Of a stretch of 64,000 bases of DNA, positions 61,510 to 64,000 are shown one piece after another. The stretch covers positions 537,545-601,544 of the forward strand of contig JADFUC010001231.1 in NCBI GenBank assembly GCA_019722365.1, in the 5' to 3' direction. Both the position numbers and the translations under genes were made by a program. The notes under the pieces were generated by a model. The model was not told the origin of the DNA. It saw only the letters and a program-made list of their open reading frames with translations, and made no database searches. Every line of letters starts with the position of its first letter. Positions within the stretch are counted from its first letter, which is position 1. This DNA is from Lithospermum erythrorhizon. Lineage: Eukaryota; Streptophyta; Magnoliopsida; Boraginales; Boraginaceae.

Positions 61510-61960
61510 GGTCTAAAATTGATAGAAGGTCAATAACGGGTTATTGTGTGCTTGTTGGTGGAAATCTTGTTTCATGGAAGAGCAAGAAGCAGAATGTTGT
61601 GTCATTATCAAGTGCAGAAGCAGAATATAGGGCTATGACGGCGTCGACGTGTGAGATTATGTGGATATTTCATATCTTAAAAGAGATAGGCATTGAAGCG
61701 TCAATTCCTGCCAAATTGTGGTGCGACAATCGAGGCTACTCTCCTTATAGCTCACAATTGATCTTCCATGAGCTTGAGCTAAGCATGTGGAGCCAGATTG
61801 TCGTTTTATTTAAATGATAAAGTGAAAAAATGGGTTGATTACTACTGGTTATATGAAAAGTGAAAATCAATTGGAATTTATTCACAAAGACTTTGGCAAG
61901 GAATAAGGATGAATTATTTATGTAACAAGCTAGGCATGATTAACATCTATGATCCAGTTT
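61510..61960 (+). pseudogene. Outer copia RNase H remnant and pol end
   Basis: NLVSWKSKKQNVVSLSSAEA and EYRAMTASTCEIMWIFHILK with the conserved SSAEAEYRA are in one open frame from 61548. The tail ends with a K-L-G-M-I-N-like block near 61930. Confidence 0.85.
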
Positions 61961-61969
61961 GAAGGGGAG
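61957..61969 (+). other. Polypurine tract of the outer copia
   Basis: TTGAAGGGGAG directly precedes the right LTR. Confidence 0.75.
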
Positions 61970-62101
61970 TGTTAGAATATATTAAAAATATTTATCATTT
62001 AATATATTTCCTTTTCTGTAAGGTTTACATATGTATAAATAGAGGCCTTCTCCATCATTAGAATACACACAAATATTATATAAAGGTACGCCTATTTTAC
62101 A
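61970..62101 (+). repeat. Outer copia right LTR
   Basis: 132 bp, TGTTAG…TTTACA, paired with 51853-51988. No matching target duplication is visible outside the LTRs. Confidence 0.85.
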
Positions 62102-62225
62102 TTAACCATTAAAGCATAGCAAAAATCATGATCATGAAAATATTCATATGTGATTTAAGCATGTCAAGAACCATGAGCATGAAAATATTCTATGTGACTT
62201 ATAGTATGTTATTATTTGGTTGAAG

Positions 62226-62873
62226 GTCAAGTTGATGATTTTGGCATTCTTAGATGAGTCAGATCTCATACTTAATGATGATATTGTTCAAGAAATCATT
62301 GATAAGGTATGGTAGTATAATTCAATCATGATTAGATGTAATATTTGAATATATTTGATGATCTTATGGATTATTATGAAGACATTTGAACAAGCAGACA
62401 AGAATGGAGATGGAATCATAGATCCAGAAGAGTGGAAGGACTTCACAGCACAGAATCCTTCCATTTTAACTAATATGACTATTCCATATTTGAGGGACCT
62501 ACCTTGTTCATGTCACTAAATTATGATATTGTGGCTTGACTTTGGATGATTAAAAGCAATTTCGCGTTATTACATGAGTAAGTGCGTATCGTGAGCCATC
62601 TTATCGGCCAAGATGGAAGCCTCTTGATAGCGTTGGCACATGTTAATGTTAGGGGAGAATTATTAACAATTATGCAGAACATCAGTATGACAAGAGACTG
62701 AATATCTTTCCAACTCACAACAAATTCTAATTTTGATCCTTTATTTTCCAGGTCTCCTCAAGCTCAATATTTTGGTTATTTATGCAGGGACCTACCTACT
62801 ATATTCCCCAATTTATACCAACAACAGAGCTGGAAAGACAGAAACTGATGAAATATATAGAAACCGAAGCATA
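62226..62873 (+). pseudogene. 3' exons of a calcineurin B-like (CBL) calcium sensor, probably broken
   Basis: An exon at 62226-62306 codes for VKLMILAFLDESDLILNDDI and on to VQEIIDK. An exon at 62382 to about 62494 codes for TFEQADKNGDGIIDPEEWKD, a complete EF-hand loop (Asp-x-Asn-x-Asp-Gly…Glu), then NPSILTNMTIPYLR. The last piece (from 62788) gives DLPTIFPN, the expected FPSF-like end. CBLs bind calcium and recruit CIPK kinases. Problems: no GT donor stands at the end of the second exon; a one-base frame change near 62813 separates FPN from the better-reading tail; and no upstream CBL exons are seen in the window. The outer copia lies 125 bp upstream. A working gene with a distant 5' part is possible but a fragment is more likely. 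Confidence 0.75.
62493..62797 (+). repeat. 12-bp direct repeat bracketing the last CBL intron
   Basis: AGGGACCTACCT occurs at 62493-62504 and 62786-62797. Collapsing one copy joins the two exons seamlessly in frame. Confidence 0.85.
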
Positions 62874-63137
62874 ACTTTCAAGCATATCAAAATAACTTGG
62901 TATTATAATTAATTAACAGTAGACTCAGGTTTTGTCCTGGATTTTCTTGGATATAACAACTCAATGTAGCGACCTTTCAAGAATTTTAAATGCTTACAGC
63001 TGAGCATGTTGGAAATGTAATGTATGTCAAAAAAGTATTTGAAATTTATCAAACAATGTATGTACAGAATTCATATTAACAAGTAAGGATTGAAATGATA
63101 ACATTCAGATCATCTGCAAGAATCATATTCTCGCTTC
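62874..63137. other. Convergent 3' flank between CBL and GDSL
   Basis: Short spacer between convergent gene ends; presumably both 3' untranslated regions. Nothing else is seen. Confidence 0.4.
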
Positions 63138-64000
63138 TTAAGCGATCATGTCCTGTAAACTCATGGGATAGCACATAGGTGTGTGCAAACCTGACCAGAC
63201 GTTTTCTGCTAGAATCGAGTTCACCATCAGTTGGATAAAGTGATCCCACCATATATGATTTGCAGCAGCATTTGTAAACCATATCAGGGGACAGACATAA
63301 TAGAAACCCTTATCTGCCTAAACCACAACAAGCATCAGTTGTTACATTAAAACCTGAAATGAAAGAGAAAGCAGCATGAGTCAGAAATAAGAATTAATGT
63401 ATTGGATTGAACCGGGATAACCATGGAAATATAGAAATGGTCTCACCATAATAATCATGATTCTTGATTATGTCCATGGAAGCTTCAAATACATCGCAGA
63501 AGATTATGTCGGCACCAGGAAGCTCATGATTGAGTTCTTCAACCATAAATCTCATTGCAAAGTTGAATTCCAGTACCATATCATTTATTATATCAATACA
63601 GTGACCATCCCTGCTTCGATACATCCACAAGTAAAAGCGGTGCACAACCTATAGGGAGCCAATCCCATCACAACCACTCTCCTAGCATTTGCATTATACA
63701 AGTTCTGCATCAAGCATGGTTTATTTAGAACTACTTTTTCAACTAATGGACAATTTTAGCATTATGGGAAGACAATTGACTTCTAGAAATTAATGAAGAC
63801 TGCAAAGGTTTCTGACAACAAATGAAGTTTGATGGGTAAAAGAGTGATGCAGTAATTCATATATGATCTTCACCTTGATCTCCTGTTTCATTGTCGTAGC
63901 TAGGAATTGATTGAAGTTCCACGGCAAATATAGAGTTTGCATTTGAAATATTAAGAATAGTAATGGATATGATCATTTGGTCCCCAACAGATATATAATC
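63138..64000 (-). pseudogene. GDSL esterase/lipase, 3' part, with frame breaks; runs off window
   Basis: Three exons on the minus strand (about 64000-63874, 63704-63447, 63353-63138) hold GDSL-family landmarks. These are LPWNFNQFLATTMKQEIK, NLYNANARRVVVMGLAP, NDMVLEFNFAMRFMVEEL with IIFCDVFEASMDIIKNH, then ACCGLG, NHIWWDHF and ILAENVWSGLHTPMCYPM before the stop. GDSL enzymes are usually secreted esterases with a Ser-Asp-His triad; here the HPTD block carrying the His is disrupted. At least five one- or two-base gains or losses, and a TAA after GLGR, are needed to read through. Splice sites are otherwise normal. It is either a young pseudogene or a locally poor sequence; the neighbouring genes have no such errors. 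Confidence 0.8.

Larger units (their letters stand above)
51853..62101 (+). mobile_element. Outer Ty1/copia retrotransposon, interrupted by a second one
   Basis: Short LTRs (136 and 132 bp) enclose a primer-binding site, gag, integrase, reverse transcriptase and RNase H remnants, and a polypurine tract, all plus strand. The copia order (integrase before reverse transcriptase) is clear. The element is cut in its integrase region by the inner element at 54527-59957. Removing that leaves about 4.8 kb, a normal copia length. Frameshifts and stops occur throughout, so it cannot make its proteins. Confidence 0.88.

Overview
The window is nuclear DNA from a flowering plant, most likely a eudicot. 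Its host genes are split by short exons with GT-AG introns. The background is AT-rich, Stowaway-like elements are common, and all recognisable proteins belong to plant families. I assembled three complete gene models by eye and found the 3' parts of two more genes. About half of the window is decayed transposon sequence.

Left part (1-17.4 kb): an intact seven-coding-exon RHF2A-type RING-H2 ubiquitin ligase gene lies on the plus strand (1737-4289). After it comes a composite of decayed DNA-transposon sequence (about 4.5-11.15 kb) with an hAT transposase remnant. That remnant is flanked by arrays of a GGTACC-cored motif. A complete 14-exon CYP97B-type cytochrome P450 gene follows on the minus strand (17362-11453), predicted to be plastid-targeted and carotenoid-related.

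Middle part (17.4-45.6 kb): an AT-rich intergenic stretch holds several Stowaway-like elements, two SINE-like copies, a pair of diverged LTR-like arms in inverted orientation (24.5-26.6 kb) and a 262-bp hairpin element. Then comes a YABBY2-like transcription factor gene on the plus strand (29721-44737). Its third intron is about 11.9 kb long and contains a Tigger/pogo remnant with an open transposase tail, a 6-kb LTR-flanked element, satellite-like repeats and a Stowaway-like element. The six YABBY exons still join into one clean 173-residue reading frame.

Right part (45.6-64 kb): a decayed second hAT element (45.63-49.91 kb), a possible orphan coding exon (51.1-51.3 kb), and two nested Ty1/copia elements. 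The inner element (54527-59957, LTRs of about 710 bp, 6-bp target duplication) interrupts the integrase region of an outer element with short LTRs (51853-62101). Immediately downstream are the last exons of a calcineurin B-like (CBL) calcium sensor, with an odd 12-bp direct repeat around its final intron. The 3' end of a GDSL lipase/esterase gene lies on the minus strand; its exons carry several one-base frame breaks. I see no tRNA or rRNA gene and no CRISPR array. The genes form no operon or shared pathway; each is independent, and the main story is how mobile DNA has built up around and inside them.
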